Source of the DNA: Rhodoferax sp.
Lineage (GTDB): Bacteria > Pseudomonadota > Gammaproteobacteria > Burkholderiales > Burkholderiaceae_C
Reading direction: 5' to 3'
DNA: 50,515 bases
Assembly: GCA_031291305.1 (NCBI GenBank)
Contig: JARLJH010000008.1
Location: 1 to 50,515, forward strand
Made by a program: the position numbers and the translations under genes
Part shown: positions 36,214 to 47,917 of the stretch, in pieces
Layout of the letters: each line of letters opens with the position of its first letter
Numbering within the stretch: the stretch's first letter is position 1
The notes under the pieces: generated by a model
Databases searched by the model: none
What the model was told of the DNA's origin: nothing
The model's input: only the letters and a program-made list of their open reading frames with translations

Positions 36214-37020
36214 ATGTTGAATTTTGTTCGGGCGTCGACGGTTTTGCTGGCAGTCTGTTTTTGCGCGAATTCATGGGCTGCCGGGTTCAGTTCGGGTAGC
36301 AGTCAGGCGGGCGAGGAATTGCACTTCAAGCCAGAGCAGGTGATTGCCTTCGCCAAGAAGGTGGAACGCACCTTGGCTGCCAAGGGCGCGCGCGTTGCCA
36401 TCGTGGCTCGCATGGGGCGTCCGCTGTCTGAGTTGCCCGATGGCATGCACTTCACGCACGTGGCTTTTGCGGTGTATTCGGAAATCACCACCAGCGACGG
36501 GCGCAAAGTGCCCGGTTATGCCATGTACAACCTGTATCAGGAGGACGGGCATCCCGACATCAGCGATCTGGTGCAGGACTTCCCGGTAGATTTCTTTGCC
36601 GGAGTGGCCTTGTTGGAAGCTGGCATCATCGTGCCCTCGCCAGAGCTGCAGGCGCGGCTGTTGCAAACCATTGCCTCGCCAACCTACCAGGCGTTGCACG
36701 ACCCGCATTATTCCGTGATTGCCAACCCCTTCACCCTAGGTCGCCAGAATTGCACCGAATTTGTGCTGGATGTGACCAATGCCGCGATTTATCAGACCAG
36801 CGACATCAAGGTCATCAAGGCCAATGAGAAGGCATTTTTTACACCTCAGCCGGTGAACGTGAATCCGTTCAAGCTGATGCTGGGGTCGATGTTCAGCAAG
36901 GAGGTATCCACCTCGGATCAGCCTGCTGGCGTTCCGGTGACCGCCACCTTTGAGAAGGTGGCCGAGTATCTGACTAAGTACGATACAGGGTCAACCGTGT
37001 TGTCCGTCCTGCCGGACTGA
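36214..37020 (+). CDS. DUF2145 family periplasmic protein, 268 aa
   Basis: Conserved proteobacterial family of unknown function. A signal peptide ends near SWAA (residue 23). Conserved features include RMGRPLSELPDGMHFTHVAF and NPFTLGRQNCTEFVLDVTNA with a Cys and nearby Asn/Asp; together with the early His the pattern is reminiscent of NlpC/P60-like or papain-fold enzymes, but that is only inference. Preceded by the small secreted protein gene. Confidence 0.8.
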   Translation: MLNFVRASTVLLAVCFCANSWAAGFSSGSSQAGEELHFKPEQVIAFAKKVERTLAAKGARVAIVARMGRPLSELPDGMHFTHVAFAVYSEITTSDGRKVPGYAMYNLYQEDGHPDISDLVQDFPVDFFAGVALLEAGIIVPSPELQARLLQTIASPTYQALHDPHYSVIANPFTLGRQNCTEFVLDVTNAAIYQTSDIKVIKANEKAFFTPQPVNVNPFKLMLGSMFSKEVSTSDQPAGVPVTATFEKVAEYLTKYDTGSTVLSVLPD

Positions 37021-37172
37021 CGTTTGTAGTGGGTGTGGTATTGCAAACTGACGCAGGAACCTCCCCACGCCCCCAGTAGGGCAATGCTGCGCTGCGGTAA
37101 CATCGCCTGCCCAGCCGGAGCGCGTATTTGACAGGGTGTTGAGTCGGCGTTTTGGCTGTCATCACACCTTCC

Positions 37173-40100
37173 ATGAACGCTCCCATTCAAGTCCAATCTT
37201 TGTTGCCCGCAGGTGTGGTTACACCGCACGAGCCAGAACGCATCCGCGAAATTCCGTACAACTACACGTCGTTTTCTGACCGTGAAATTGTCATTCGCCT
37301 GCTGGGAACACCCGCCTGGGGTTGGCTGAACCAGCTGCGCGAAGAGCGCCGCACCGGCCGTTCGGCGCGCATGTTGTACGAAGTGCTGGGCGATATCTGG
37401 GTGGTGCAGCGCAACCCCTATTTGCAGGACGACCTGCTGGACAACCCGAAACGCCGGGTGCTGCTGGTGCAGGCCTTGCAGCACCGTCTAAGCGAGATTC
37501 AAAAACGCCGCAACCCGGAATCCGACCCCGAGAGGGATGCGCTGGTTGGTCAATTGCTGGCTGCAGCGGGCAAAGCCGTGCAAGCCTTTGACGAAAACTT
37601 TGTCGAAACCGCCATGCTGCGGCGCAAGACGCAGCGCCTGCTGGTCAAGCTTACGGCCAAAGACAACATCAAGTTTGACGGTTTGTCCCGTGTCAGTCAT
37701 GTGACGGATGCTACAGATTGGCGAGTGGAATACCCGTTTGTGGTGCTCACACCCGACACCGAGGCCGAGATGGCGCATCTGGTGCAGGGGTGTATCGAGC
37801 TGGGTCTGACCATCATCCCGCGAGGCGGTGGCACCGGCTACACCGGCGGGGCGATTCCGCTGACCTGGAAGAGCGTGGTTATCAACACCGAAAAGCTCGA
37901 AGCCATGACCGAGGTGGAAATGGTGCGTCTGCCGGGCCTGGACCATGAGGTAGGCACTGTTTGGTCGGAGGCTGGTGTCGTCACTGACCGAGTGGCGAAG
38001 GCGGCTGAGCGCGCCGGTTTTGTCTTTGCCGTGGACCCGACATCGTCTGAAGCCTCGTGCATTGGCGGCAATATCGCCATGAATGCCGGGGGCAAGAAGG
38101 CCGTGCTTTGGGGCACAGCGCTGGACAACCTGGCCAGCTGGCGCATGGTGACGCCGCAAGCCGAGTGGCTGGAAGTCACCCGCATCAACCACAACATGGG
38201 CAAGATCCATGATGTGGACGTCGCCAGTTTTGAGTTGCAGTATTTCAAGGCCGATGGCAAAACCAAGTTGCGCAGCGAGCGGCTTGATATTCCCGGCAAG
38301 ACTTTCCGCAAGGAAGGCCTGGGCAAGGACGTGACCGACAAGTTTTTGAGCGGTTTGCCGGGCATCCAGAAAGAAGGCTGCGACGGCCTGATCACCAGCG
38401 CACGCTGGGTGGTGCACAAAATGCCCAAGCACACACGCACCGTGTGTCTGGAGTTTTTTGGCAATGCCAAAGACGCGGTGCCGAGCATCGTCGAGATCAA
38501 AGACTTCATGTTTGCTGAAGCCAAGCGCTCTGGTGTGCTGCTGGCCGGGCTGGAGCATCTGGACGACCGTTACCTGAAGGCGGTGGGCTACGCCACCAAG
38601 TCTAAAAAGGGCGCCCAAGCGTCGGCTGGCTCCAGCAGCACCGTGCCCAAGATGGTGTTGTTCGGCGACATTGCCGGGGACAACGCCGACGATGTCGCCC
38701 GTGTCACCAGCGAGGTGGTGCGAATCGCCAACTCCCGCAGTGGTGAGGGATTTATTGCTATCAGTCCTGAAGCGCGCAAAAAATTCTGGCTGGATCGCAA
38801 GCGTACGGCAGCGATTTCCAAACACACCAACGCCTTCAAGATCAACGAGGACGTGGTGATTCCACTGCCGCGCATGGCCGAGTACACCGACGGCATCGAA
38901 CGCATCAACATTGAACTGAGCCTGCACAACAAGCTGGCGCTGTGCGACGCGCTGGCCGACTATTTCACCCACGGCAAGTTGCAACTGGGTCAGTTGGACG
39001 CCACCAGCGAGATTTCAGCTGCCGAGATGCTGGAAGACCGCGTGGCCGAGGCGCTGGCGCTGTTGGTCGAGGTGCGCACCCTGTGGTCGGGCTGGCTGCG
39101 AGATGTTGAACCGCTGTTTGCCCAGCTGCAAGACCATTCACTTCGCGCCAGCTGGAAGACACAGATTCGTCAACCCTTGCAGCAGATCTTCAGCGGCCAG
39201 GCGTTTGAGCCCATCCTGAAAGAATGCAACACCATCCACCAGCGAGTGCTCAAAGGCCGCGTATGGGTTGCGCTGCACATGCATGCCGGTGACGGCAACG
39301 TGCACACCAACATTCCGGTCAACAGTGACGACTACGCCATGCTGCAAGCCGCCCACGGCGCGGTCAAACGCATCATGGCGTTGGCGCGCAGTCTGGACGG
39401 CGTGATTTCCGGCGAGCACGGCATCGGCATCACCAAGCTGGAGTTTTTGAGTGATGCCGAAATACAGCCGTTCGTTGATTACAAAGCCCAGGTCGATCCT
39501 GAAGGGCGCTTCAACAAAGGCAAGTTGCTACGAAATACAAAGCTATCAGCCCAGGTGAAACAAGGGCTAGAGGCTGATTTCTTATATGCCGATCTGACAA
39601 ATGCCTACACGCCCAGCTTTGGGCTGATGGGGCATGAGTCGCTGATCATGCAGCAGAGCGACATTGGCGCCATTGCTGATAGCGTGAAGGACTGCTTGCG
39701 CTGCGGCAAGTGCAAGCCGGTATGTGCCACCCATGTGCCGCGCGCCAATTTGCTGTACAGCCCGCGTAACAAGATTCTGGCCACCTCGCTGCTGGTGGAG
39801 GCTTTCTTGTACGAAGAGCAAACCCGTCGCGGGGTCTCCATCAAGCACTGGCAGGAGTTTGAAGACGTGGCCGACCACTGCACCGTGTGCCACAAGTGCC
39901 TGTCGCCGTGCCCGGTAAAGATCGACTTTGGCGATGTGTCCATGAACATGCGCAACCTGCTGCGCAAGATGGGTAAAAAGAGCTTTCGCCCGGCCGGTGC
40001 AGCCGCCATGTTCCTGCTCAACGCGACCAACCCTGAGACGATCAAGCTGGCGCGCTCGGTGATGGTCAATATCGCCATCAAGGCGCAGCGCGCCACGGCC

Positions 40101-41105
40101 GACCTGCTGAAGCTGGTATCGCGTAGGCAAACCAAAGCGCCACCTGCGACTCTGGGCACCGCACCTCTCAAAGAGCAGGTCATTCACTTTGTCAACAAAA
40201 AACTGCCTGGCGGCCTGCCCAAAAAGACCGCGCGTGCCTTGCTGGACATTGAAGACAAAGACTACGTGCCGATCATCCGCAACCCGGCCACCACCACGGC
40301 CGAGACGGAGGCGGTGTTTTACTTCCCAGGTTGCGGCTCGGAGCGCCTGTTCAGCCAAGTGGGCCTGGCTACCCAGGCCATGTTGTGGCACGCCGGGGTG
40401 CAGACCGTGTTGCCGCCCGGTTACCTGTGTTGCGGTTACCCGCAGCGCGGCAGTGGGCAGTTTGACAAGGCCGAGAAGATGATCACCGATAACCGGGTGC
40501 TGTTCCATCGGGTCGCCAATACGCTGAACTACCTCGACATCAAAACCGTGGTGGTGAGCTGCGGCACCTGTTATGACCAGTTGCAGGGTTACGAGTTTGA
40601 CAAGATATTCCCAGGCTGCCGCATCATCGACATCCATGAGTACCTGCTGGAAAAAGGCATCACCTTGGCCAACGCCGGTGCCTTCTTGTTCCACGACCCG
40701 TGCCACAGCCCGATGAAGTTGCAAGAGCCGCTGAAAACCGTCAAGGCGCTGTTGGGTGATCAGGTGATCTTGTCGGACCGTTGCTGTGGCGAGTCTGGCA
40801 CGCTGGCCTTGAACCGCCCCGACATCTCCACCCAGGTGCGTTTCCGCAAAGAGGAGCAAATCCTTAAAGGCGAGGCGGAGTTGCGCCAGCTGCCCGGTGT
40901 GGCTGCCAAAGACAATATCAAGATATTGACCAGCTGCCCGGCTTGCCTGCAGGGCCTGAGCCGCTTTGGCGAGGACCTGCAAAACGGTTTGCTGGAAGCC
41001 GATTACGTCGTCGTCGAGATGGCGAATCAGATTCTGGGCGAGCAGTGGATGCCCGACTATGTGAAACTCGCCAACAGCGGCGGTATTGAGCGCGTGCTGG
41101 TCTAA
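37173..41105 (+). CDS. FAD-linked oxidase fused to Fe-S and CCG domains (DUF3683 type), about 1310 aa
   Basis: A single-chain D-2-hydroxyacid-type oxidoreductase. I use ATG 37173; a TTG at 37152 extends it by seven residues. Order: DUF3683-type N-terminus (about 20-165), FAD-binding domain with [11 protein letters not shown] (216-226), FAD-oxidase C-terminal domain ending near 785, two 4Fe-4S motifs [11 protein letters not shown] (841-851) and [11 protein letters not shown] (903-913), then two CCG domains (FPGCG near 1054, [10 protein letters not shown] near 1086, HDPCH and CCGESGT, SCPAC). This unites in one protein what GlcD-GlcF or Dld-type enzymes split. Substrate is unknown (lactate or glycolate-like is a guess). 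A dispersed repeat forms residues about 785-806. Confidence 0.88.
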   Translation: MNAPIQVQSLLPAGVVTPHEPERIREIPYNYTSFSDREIVIRLLGTPAWGWLNQLREERRTGRSARMLYEVLGDIWVVQRNPYLQDDLLDNPKRRVLLVQALQHRLSEIQKRRNPESDPERDALVGQLLAAAGKAVQAFDENFVETAMLRRKTQRLLVKLTAKDNIKFDGLSRVSHVTDATDWRVEYPFVVLTPDTEAEMAHLVQGCIELGLTIIPRGGGTGYTGGAIPLTWKSVVINTEKLEAMTEVEMVRLPGLDHEVGTVWSEAGVVTDRVAKAAERAGFVFAVDPTSSEASCIGGNIAMNAGGKKAVLWGTALDNLASWRMVTPQAEWLEVTRINHNMGKIHDVDVASFELQYFKADGKTKLRSERLDIPGKTFRKEGLGKDVTDKFLSGLPGIQKEGCDGLITSARWVVHKMPKHTRTVCLEFFGNAKDAVPSIVEIKDFMFAEAKRSGVLLAGLEHLDDRYLKAVGYATKSKKGAQASAGSSSTVPKMVLFGDIAGDNADDVARVTSEVVRIANSRSGEGFIAISPEARKKFWLDRKRTAAISKHTNAFKINEDVVIPLPRMAEYTDGIERINIELSLHNKLALCDALADYFTHGKLQLGQLDATSEISAAEMLEDRVAEALALLVEVRTLWSGWLRDVEPLFAQLQDHSLRASWKTQIRQPLQQIFSGQAFEPILKECNTIHQRVLKGRVWVALHMHAGDGNVHTNIPVNSDDYAMLQAAHGAVKRIMALARSLDGVISGEHGIGITKLEFLSDAEIQPFVDYKAQVDPEGRFNKGKLLRNTKLSAQVKQGLEADFLYADLTNAYTPSFGLMGHESLIMQQSDIGAIADSVKDCLRCGKCKPVCATHVPRANLLYSPRNKILATSLLVEAFLYEEQTRRGVSIKHWQEFEDVADHCTVCHKCLSPCPVKIDFGDVSMNMRNLLRKMGKKSFRPAGAAAMFLLNATNPETIKLARSVMVNIAIKAQRATADLLKLVSRRQTKAPPATLGTAPLKEQVIHFVNKKLPGGLPKKTARALLDIEDKDYVPIIRNPATTTAETEAVFYFPGCGSERLFSQVGLATQAMLWHAGVQTVLPPGYLCCGYPQRGSGQFDKAEKMITDNRVLFHRVANTLNYLDIKTVVVSCGTCYDQLQGYEFDKIFPGCRIIDIHEYLLEKGITLANAGAFLFHDPCHSPMKLQEPLKTVKALLGDQVILSDRCCGESGTLALNRPDISTQVRFRKEEQILKGEAELRQLPGVAAKDNIKILTSCPACLQGLSRFGEDLQNGLLEADYVVVEMANQILGEQWMPDYVKLANSGGIERVLV
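39527..39590 (+). repeat. Dispersed repeat copy 4, inside the oxidoreductase gene
   Basis: ACAAAGCTATCAG followed by ACAAGGGCTAGAGGC matches the dispersed repeat family. It is in frame and encodes the linker between the FAD-oxidase C-terminal domain and the Fe-S region, a place that tolerates insertion. Confidence 0.6.
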
Positions 41106-41145
41106 GCGCCAGGCCACGCCACCACACCCACAAGGAGATCACATC

Positions 41146-41559
41146 ATGGCAGGTTTGCAAGCCGGTACGCCCAACCCGGAAAACATCACGGTGCACGGCG
41201 CATCGAAAGTGCTGGAAGTCAGCTTCTCAGACGGCGCCTCGTTTCGTATTCCCTTTGAGTTGCTGCGCGTGTGCTCACCCTCGGCCGAGGTGCAAGGCCA
41301 TGGCCCGGGACAGGAAACACTGCAGAGCGGCCACCGCCATGTCGATGTGGTAGCGATAGAGCAGGTTGGCAATTACGCCGTTCGGCCGACTTTCTCGGAC
41401 GGTCACAACACGGGTATCTATTCCTGGGAATACCTGTATTTTCTGGGCTCGCAGCAGGACAAGCTGTGGGAGGACTACTTTGCCCAGCTCAAAGCGGCAG
41501 GCGTGGATCGCGACACGCCGATGCCTGGCAAGAAGGCCAGTAGCTGCGCGAGTCATTGA
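41146..41559 (+). CDS. DUF971 domain protein, 137 aa
   Basis: Small protein of the gamma-butyrobetaine hydroxylase N-terminal-like (DUF971) family. ATG 41146 has AAGGAG at good spacing. Typical motifs: LEVSFSDGASFRIPFELLRVCSPSAEVQGHG and YAVRPTFSDGHNTGIYSWEYL. In related bacteria it often precedes ubiE; here it follows the giant oxidoreductase by 40 bases and no ubiE is present nearby. Proposed Fe-S or metal roles for the family are not visible in the sequence. Confidence 0.88.
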   Translation: MAGLQAGTPNPENITVHGASKVLEVSFSDGASFRIPFELLRVCSPSAEVQGHGPGQETLQSGHRHVDVVAIEQVGNYAVRPTFSDGHNTGIYSWEYLYFLGSQQDKLWEDYFAQLKAAGVDRDTPMPGKKASSCASH

Positions 41560-41910
41560 GGTTTTGTTTGCCGGAGTGGCTGCGTTGGCATGACTTGAAA
41601 GATTGAGTTGGTGGACGGCAAGCTATGGCGAAGCGTTATGCATGATGGCTCACGCTCACTGGCAGTTGATCTATTTGAGTACGGTTTTCAGGGTAAAGGC
41701 GAGGTCTGTTATACCCGCCGCAAGGGGCTGTGGTAAGGTAATAAGCTATGCAAAACGCAGAGCGAATGGCTTCTTTCCTCTCGCCGCGGACAATGATCTT
41801 CAGGAACACCGCACGACCCCATTTATGGGCTGGGAGCGTTGCAGCTCCTGGATTCTTCGGTGTTGTCTGAACAAATCCATAAATCCGATTTTTAATGCCT
41901 AAAGGAGTGC
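41560..41910. other. Gene-free stretch upstream of the DUF2242 gene
   Basis: No frame here looks coding. A short hairpin (GGAGC/AGCTCC near 41832-41846) and the sequence AAAGGAG at 41900, the ribosome-binding site of the next gene, are the only features noted. Confidence 0.4.
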
Positions 41911-42483
41911 ATGGCTTTGAAATTAGCATGGATACGATGCCGTGCCACCCTCTGGGTGGTGGGCCTTGTGAGTCTGTCAAGTGTGTTGACGGGTTGCGAT
42001 ACTCCCCTCAAGAAGTTTCCATTGCAGGAAAAATTTGGCTCCACCAACACGTATTCGCGACTGTTTGACACCACGCCCGCACAAACCTGCGAGGCCGCCA
42101 GAAGGGCGTTGCTGAGCCAGGGCTACATCATCAACACCGCCCGCGACGACCTGGTGGCGGGGCAAAAAAGTTTTCAACCGGATGGTGAGTCACACTTGCA
42201 GCTAGAGATTCGGGTGGTGTGTGTACCCGACACGAAAGATGGAAAAGTGAGCCTGGGTTTCGTCACCGCTTTGCAAGACCGTTATGCGCTCAAGAAAAGC
42301 AACAATTCGGCCAGTCTGGGGGTGGGCGCGATTGGCTCCGTCTCGCTGCCTTTTACCTCGAGCAGTGATGCGATGGTCAAAGTCGGCAGTGAGACCATCG
42401 TGTCAGATACTTTTTATGACCGCTTTTTTGACCTGATGAAGCAGTATCTCGTGGATGCTGTTGAGCAGAATGATGCTCAATGA
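41911..42483 (+). CDS. DUF2242 family lipoprotein, 190 aa
   Basis: Lipoprotein of unknown function. AAAGGAG precedes the ATG. The lipobox is LTGC (Cys about 30), following VVGLVSLSSV. The +2 residue is Asp, which in E. coli keeps lipoproteins in the inner membrane. Domain features: TYSRLFDTTPAQTCEAARRALLSQGY and VGSETIVSDTFYDRFFDLM, typical of DUF2242. Convergent with opgH. Confidence 0.82.
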   Translation: MALKLAWIRCRATLWVVGLVSLSSVLTGCDTPLKKFPLQEKFGSTNTYSRLFDTTPAQTCEAARRALLSQGYIINTARDDLVAGQKSFQPDGESHLQLEIRVVCVPDTKDGKVSLGFVTALQDRYALKKSNNSASLGVGAIGSVSLPFTSSSDAMVKVGSETIVSDTFYDRFFDLMKQYLVDAVEQNDAQ

Positions 42484-42594
42484 ACATCGCTGCAGCGTGC
42501 TGCGATGTATCGGGCTGACGCCTCAGCGGCCTGACTGTCAGGCGCTGGGCCACTGACGCAAGTCAAACGCGCCGCCTCCCTGAGGTCTCCTGGC

Positions 42595-42660
42595 TTATAT
42601 GCCTTTTTGCCTTCTAGCCCTTGATTCATAAGGGCTAGAAGCTACAAGTTTTAAAGTAAC
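42595..42660. repeat. Dispersed repeat copy 5, paired copies forming a hairpin
   Basis: CTTCTAGCCCTT (42611-42622) and AAGGGCTAGAAG (42630-42641) are perfect 12-bp arms around GATTCAT: two repeat cores in opposite orientation. Located between converging genes, so it may also function as a transcription barrier. Confidence 0.65.
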
Positions 42661-42749
42661 CAACCAAGCGCAAGACCAGGCAATTGCGCAGCAGCGAGGC
42701 CGGGTAGGCTGGCCGCGTGAGCCAAAGATCACCACGGCTGAGCAGCTGA

Positions 42750-44753
42750 TCAAGCCAGTCGCAGACGCGGTGTGGCCAGCCGACTGGCGTGTAACCGGGC
42801 GCGGCGCAACACAGTGGGTGATTGGGTTTCTTCGGGGATCAGCAGGTAGTTGTGCGACCGCATGGCCTTTCCCAGCCCGACGCGGCTGGTCACCACTGCC
42901 ATCGGGATGGCCAGCAACAGCGGCAGGCCCACCGGCAGCAGCCAGACCAAGGCACGTGGGTCGATGATGGCCACGCCAATGGCAAGCGCAACCACCATCA
43001 GGCTCATCGGCGCGAGTTGTGCTAGCGCATGGCGCCATGGCACTGCCGCTGCTTCACGCGGGGGCGATTTCCATTCGAGCTTGATGCCGGTGATGGCCAC
43101 CGCCACAAACAGCGAGTGCGCCAGCATGCGCACCGGAGCTTGTAGCAGGGCAATCACGGTTTCCAGCAAGGCGCTGCGCAGCAGGCTGAAAGTGCCGCCA
43201 AAGCTGTGCTGCTGACCCTTGAGCAGGACAGCGGCAATGCCCAGAACACGTGGCAAAAACAGCATGCACAGCGTCCAGGCCCACAGCCACATCAGCTCGC
43301 CGGGCAGCCGCAGCCAGTCAGCCACCATGGGGGAACCCGACAGCCACAAGGCGGTACCCAGCGTCATGAAACTCAGCCACAAGGGTGCCGACAAATACGC
43401 CATGGCACCGGTGGCGAACATCGAGCGGTGCACAGCGTGAATGCCTGGCTCGGCGATCAACCGCGAGTTTTGCAGGTTGCCCTGGCACCAGCGGCGGTCG
43501 CGCTGCAGTTCGGCCAGCAGGTCCGGCGGTTGCTGCTCATAGCTGCCCACCAGGTCACCCACCAGCCAGACGTGGTAACCGGCGCGGCGCATCAACGCGG
43601 CTTCCACAAAGTCATGCGACATGATGCTGCCCGACATGCCGCCGGTGCCGGCAATGCGCGCCAGCGCGCAATGTTCCATGAAGGGCGCGATGCGGATGAT
43701 GGCGTTGTGGCCCCAGTAGTGGGACTCGCCCATTTGCCAGAACTGCATGCCCAGCGTGAACAGGCGCCCCGTCACGCGCGAGGCAAACTGTTGCGCCCGG
43801 GCGTGCAAGGTCACGTGGCCAATGGCCTGGGTGGCGGTCTGGATGATGCCTGCCGTGGGGTTGGCTTCCATCAGCTTGACCATGGAAACCAGGCAGTCGC
43901 CGCTCATCACGCTGTCGGCGTCCAGCACCACCATGTAGCGGTAGTCTTTGCCCCAGCGGCGGCAGAAATCGGCCACATTGCCAGCCTTGCGGTCGCTGCG
44001 GCGTTTGCGCAGGCGGTAATAGACCTCGATCTGGGGTTGGTCGGGATGGCGGGCCAACTGGGTGCGCAAGTCTGCCCAAGCTGCACGTTCAGCCTTCTGA
44101 ATGTCTGGGTTGTTGCTGTCGGACAGCACAAACACGTCAAAGGCTTTGACATGCGCCGTTTGGGCGACCGATTCACAGGTGGCGCGCAGGCCGGCAAACA
44201 CGGTTGACACATCTTCGTTGCAGATCGGCATGATGATGGCGGTGCGTGTGGACACATCCAGCGTGTGGTGCTGAACTGTCTTGGCTGACAGGCTATGGCG
44301 GTCACCACGCAGCATCACGTAAAACCCCATCATCGCGGTCATGAAGCCGGTCACCACCCACATCGACAGCAGGGCAAACAGAGTGGCCTGGCCGTACTCC
44401 AAGAAAGCGTTGTCGTAGTCAGGTTGCATGTCGGTAAACAGGCGTGTAGCCCATGCCGCACTGGTGATCGACAGCAGCACAAACACCATGCGTCGGCGTT
44501 TGGCGGCGTGTTGCCAGGGCTGCAGCGGTTTCTCTGCCAAAGGTATTGGCGCTGCCTCCGCTGGCGCTCGCCCCATCAACGTCTGGACGGGGTGTAGGGC
44601 GACACTGGCGACGCTGTTCCAGAAACCACGCCATTGGCGCGGCACCATGGAGCCGCGATTGATCGGCGGCGCGGTGACAGCATTGGGGTGACGTACTTCG
44701 CGCAGGAGGCTGCGTGTGCGGGTGGTGCTCACGGTGTGATCAGGTTGGTCCAT
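42750..44753 (-). CDS. opgH: Glucan biosynthesis glucosyltransferase H, 667 aa
   Basis: Inner-membrane family 2 glycosyltransferase that polymerises glucose from UDP-glucose into periplasmic glucans and exports them. Two N-terminal membrane helices (about 90-150) precede the catalytic domain: IIMPICNEDVSTV, VLDADSVMSGD (DxD), and QRDRRWCQGNL (the Q-x-x-R-W motif). Several C-terminal helices follow (about 440-600). Shorter at the N-terminus than the 847-residue E. coli protein, as is usual for betaproteobacteria. The start overlaps opgG by 25 bases. Confidence 0.94.
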   Translation of the reverse strand: MDQPDHTVSTTRTRSLLREVRHPNAVTAPPINRGSMVPRQWRGFWNSVASVALHPVQTLMGRAPAEAAPIPLAEKPLQPWQHAAKRRRMVFVLLSITSAAWATRLFTDMQPDYDNAFLEYGQATLFALLSMWVVTGFMTAMMGFYVMLRGDRHSLSAKTVQHHTLDVSTRTAIIMPICNEDVSTVFAGLRATCESVAQTAHVKAFDVFVLSDSNNPDIQKAERAAWADLRTQLARHPDQPQIEVYYRLRKRRSDRKAGNVADFCRRWGKDYRYMVVLDADSVMSGDCLVSMVKLMEANPTAGIIQTATQAIGHVTLHARAQQFASRVTGRLFTLGMQFWQMGESHYWGHNAIIRIAPFMEHCALARIAGTGGMSGSIMSHDFVEAALMRRAGYHVWLVGDLVGSYEQQPPDLLAELQRDRRWCQGNLQNSRLIAEPGIHAVHRSMFATGAMAYLSAPLWLSFMTLGTALWLSGSPMVADWLRLPGELMWLWAWTLCMLFLPRVLGIAAVLLKGQQHSFGGTFSLLRSALLETVIALLQAPVRMLAHSLFVAVAITGIKLEWKSPPREAAAVPWRHALAQLAPMSLMVVALAIGVAIIDPRALVWLLPVGLPLLLAIPMAVVTSRVGLGKAMRSHNYLLIPEETQSPTVLRRARLHASRLATPRLRLA

Positions 44754-46297
44754 GTTTCGCTCAGTGTTTGGTTGTTGTATTGGAGGAAGGCGCGCAGCTC
44801 TACCGGCAGCGCCGGATTCAGTCGCTGCACACGCAAAGTCATGCGCCAGGCGCCCGTGGCGGAGTTTTTGTAGGCCAGGCTTTCGGTCACGCGGCCATTG
44901 GCGTTGGCGGTGGCAATGGCCTGAACGGGCGTGTCGTCGGGCAAAACGTCCAGTGCCGGGCCAGCAAAATCAACGACAAACTGGATTTGCTGATCCACGG
45001 CTTCGGTGCCGGGCCTGATGAAGCCCGTGCCGCGGCGCGTTTGCGTCACCCAGCCGTTGGGCGGCAACTGCTGGTTTTGGCCTTGCCAGGCAATCGTGTA
45101 GGCAAAGTCCATTGATTGACCGGGCTGCGGCATGCTGGCAGGCACCCAGTAGGCGGCTACGTTGTCGTGGGTTTCGTCGGGGATGCCAAATTGCAGCAAC
45201 TCAACCCGGCCTGCGCCCCAGTCACCCAGCGGCGTGATCCAGGCGCTGGGCCGCAGCTCATAACGCGCTTCGGTGTCCTCATAACTGTGGAAAGCGCGGT
45301 CACGCTGCATCAGGCCAAAGCCTTTCAGACTTGTCATGCTGAACGAGGTGGTGATCGCAGCAGCCGGGTTTTGCAAGGGCCGCCACAGCCATTCGCCGTC
45401 GCCGGTGGCGATCATCAAGCCGTCGGAGTCGTGCACCTCAGGCCTGAAGTCGCCCGCACGGGTCTGGTTTTCGCCAAAGAAGAACATGCTGGTGAGCGGC
45501 GCCAGGCCCAGGGTGGTGACGGGCTTGTCGGTGGCTCGCATGAAGATGCGGGCGTGGACCGCGCTGATGGTCTGCTCGCCTGGGGTGACGTCGAAACGGT
45601 ATGCGCCGGTCATGCGCGGCGAATCCATCAGCGCATAGATGGTGAGTTGCTTGGCGTCGGCGCTTGGTTTTTCAAGCCAGAACTCGGTAAAGCGCGGAAA
45701 CTCTTCTTGGCTGGCGCCGGAGGTGTCGACCGCCAACCCGCGCGCAGACAAACCGTAACGTTGACCAGCGCCCAAGGCCCGGAAATAGCTGGCACCAGAA
45801 AAAACGACCAGTTCATCCTTATGGTCGGCACTGTTCAGATTGCTGAAAGTGCGCAGGCCGCCGTAGCCGAGATCGCCCCATGTCTGGGGTGATAGCTTGT
45901 TTTTACCGAAGTTGAAATCCGCCGGGTTGTAGGGAATCGGCTTGATGCCTTGCGGCGTGATTTCGTGGATGCGAACGGCATCGCTGAGCCTGCCGACGTG
46001 GAAAAAATTGGCTTCAAAGGGCAGCTTGTCGGCCCGCCACAAGGTGTGGTCCGGGTTAAAGCGGATGTCACGGTAACCGTCGTAATCCAGATTGGTCAGT
46101 TCAGCCGGAATGGCGTGACTGGCCGGTTGGAACGGGGCTTGGGCTTGCGCGCGGGCCAGCCCTGCCACATCGTCCAGGCTCCAGGCCTGCGCCTGGCCAG
46201 TCGCAAAGATCAGCAGACTGGCCAATGCCAAGGCAAAAAAACGGGCCGAAAAGGCGGGTTGGCGAAGGTGAAAAGAACGGCGCAGAAAGGTCGACAT
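44729..46297 (-). CDS. opgG: Periplasmic glucan biosynthesis protein G, 522 aa
   Basis: Periplasmic protein needed to form and branch osmoregulated periplasmic glucans. Signal peptide with SFHLRQPAFSARFFALALAS and cleavage near AQAW (residue 38). Family motifs: YDGYRDIRFNPDHTLW, MFFFGENQTR, HDSDGLMI, WRPLQNP. Upstream lie a sigma-54-like promoter and GlrR-type sites. The ATG at 46297 lies almost at the predicted transcription start, so either the message is leaderless or one of the two readings is wrong. Confidence 0.93.
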   Translation of the reverse strand: MSTFLRRSFHLRQPAFSARFFALALASLLIFATGQAQAWSLDDVAGLARAQAQAPFQPASHAIPAELTNLDYDGYRDIRFNPDHTLWRADKLPFEANFFHVGRLSDAVRIHEITPQGIKPIPYNPADFNFGKNKLSPQTWGDLGYGGLRTFSNLNSADHKDELVVFSGASYFRALGAGQRYGLSARGLAVDTSGASQEEFPRFTEFWLEKPSADAKQLTIYALMDSPRMTGAYRFDVTPGEQTISAVHARIFMRATDKPVTTLGLAPLTSMFFFGENQTRAGDFRPEVHDSDGLMIATGDGEWLWRPLQNPAAAITTSFSMTSLKGFGLMQRDRAFHSYEDTEARYELRPSAWITPLGDWGAGRVELLQFGIPDETHDNVAAYWVPASMPQPGQSMDFAYTIAWQGQNQQLPPNGWVTQTRRGTGFIRPGTEAVDQQIQFVVDFAGPALDVLPDDTPVQAIATANANGRVTESLAYKNSATGAWRMTLRVQRLNPALPVELRAFLQYNNQTLSETWTNLITP

Positions 46298-46308
46298 GCC
46301 AACCCTAG

Positions 46309-46324
46309 TGCAAACCCTATGCCA
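46309..46324 (-). promoter_or_regulatory. Sigma-54-like promoter upstream of opgG
   Basis: On the minus strand TGGCATAGGGTTTGCA matches the -24/-12 consensus TGGCAC-N5-TTGCA with the exact GG-N10-GC spacing. It would start transcription at about 46298, next to the opgG start codon. The match is good but the missing leader is a warning. Confidence 0.5.
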
Positions 46325-46417
46325 CTCTGTAAAAGCCTTTATAAATCAATGGTTTGGATGTATTTTTGATTTGCCAGGCGAGAAAACGGCGAAAAACCGG
46401 ACACAAACCCCGGTTTT

Positions 46418-46502
46418 TGTCGCCAAAGAGCGACAACATCCCGTCATGAAATCAGAAAACTGTTTTGAATCAACAGTTTGAGCTTGTCGCCTGACAGCGA
46501 CG
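46418..46502. promoter_or_regulatory. GlrR-type enhancer sites TGTC-N10-GACA
   Basis: TGTC-N10-GACA is perfect at 46418-46435, within the longer inverted repeat TTGTCGC/GCGACAA. A second site at 46485-46502 reads TGTC-N10-GACG within TTGTCGC/GCGACGT. This is the motif bound by GlrR (QseF) in front of glmY in enteric bacteria. The sites lie about 110-205 bases upstream of the sigma-54-like promoter, a normal enhancer distance, and next to glrR itself. Confidence 0.65.
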
Positions 46503-46507
46503 TTATC

Positions 46508-47913
<1,406 letters not shown>

Positions 47914-47917
<4 letters not shown>

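Noticed and set aside
37488-38984. 498-codon minus-strand frame
   Set aside because: Shadow of the FAD/Fe-S oxidoreductase; high-GC coding sequence leaves long antisense frames.
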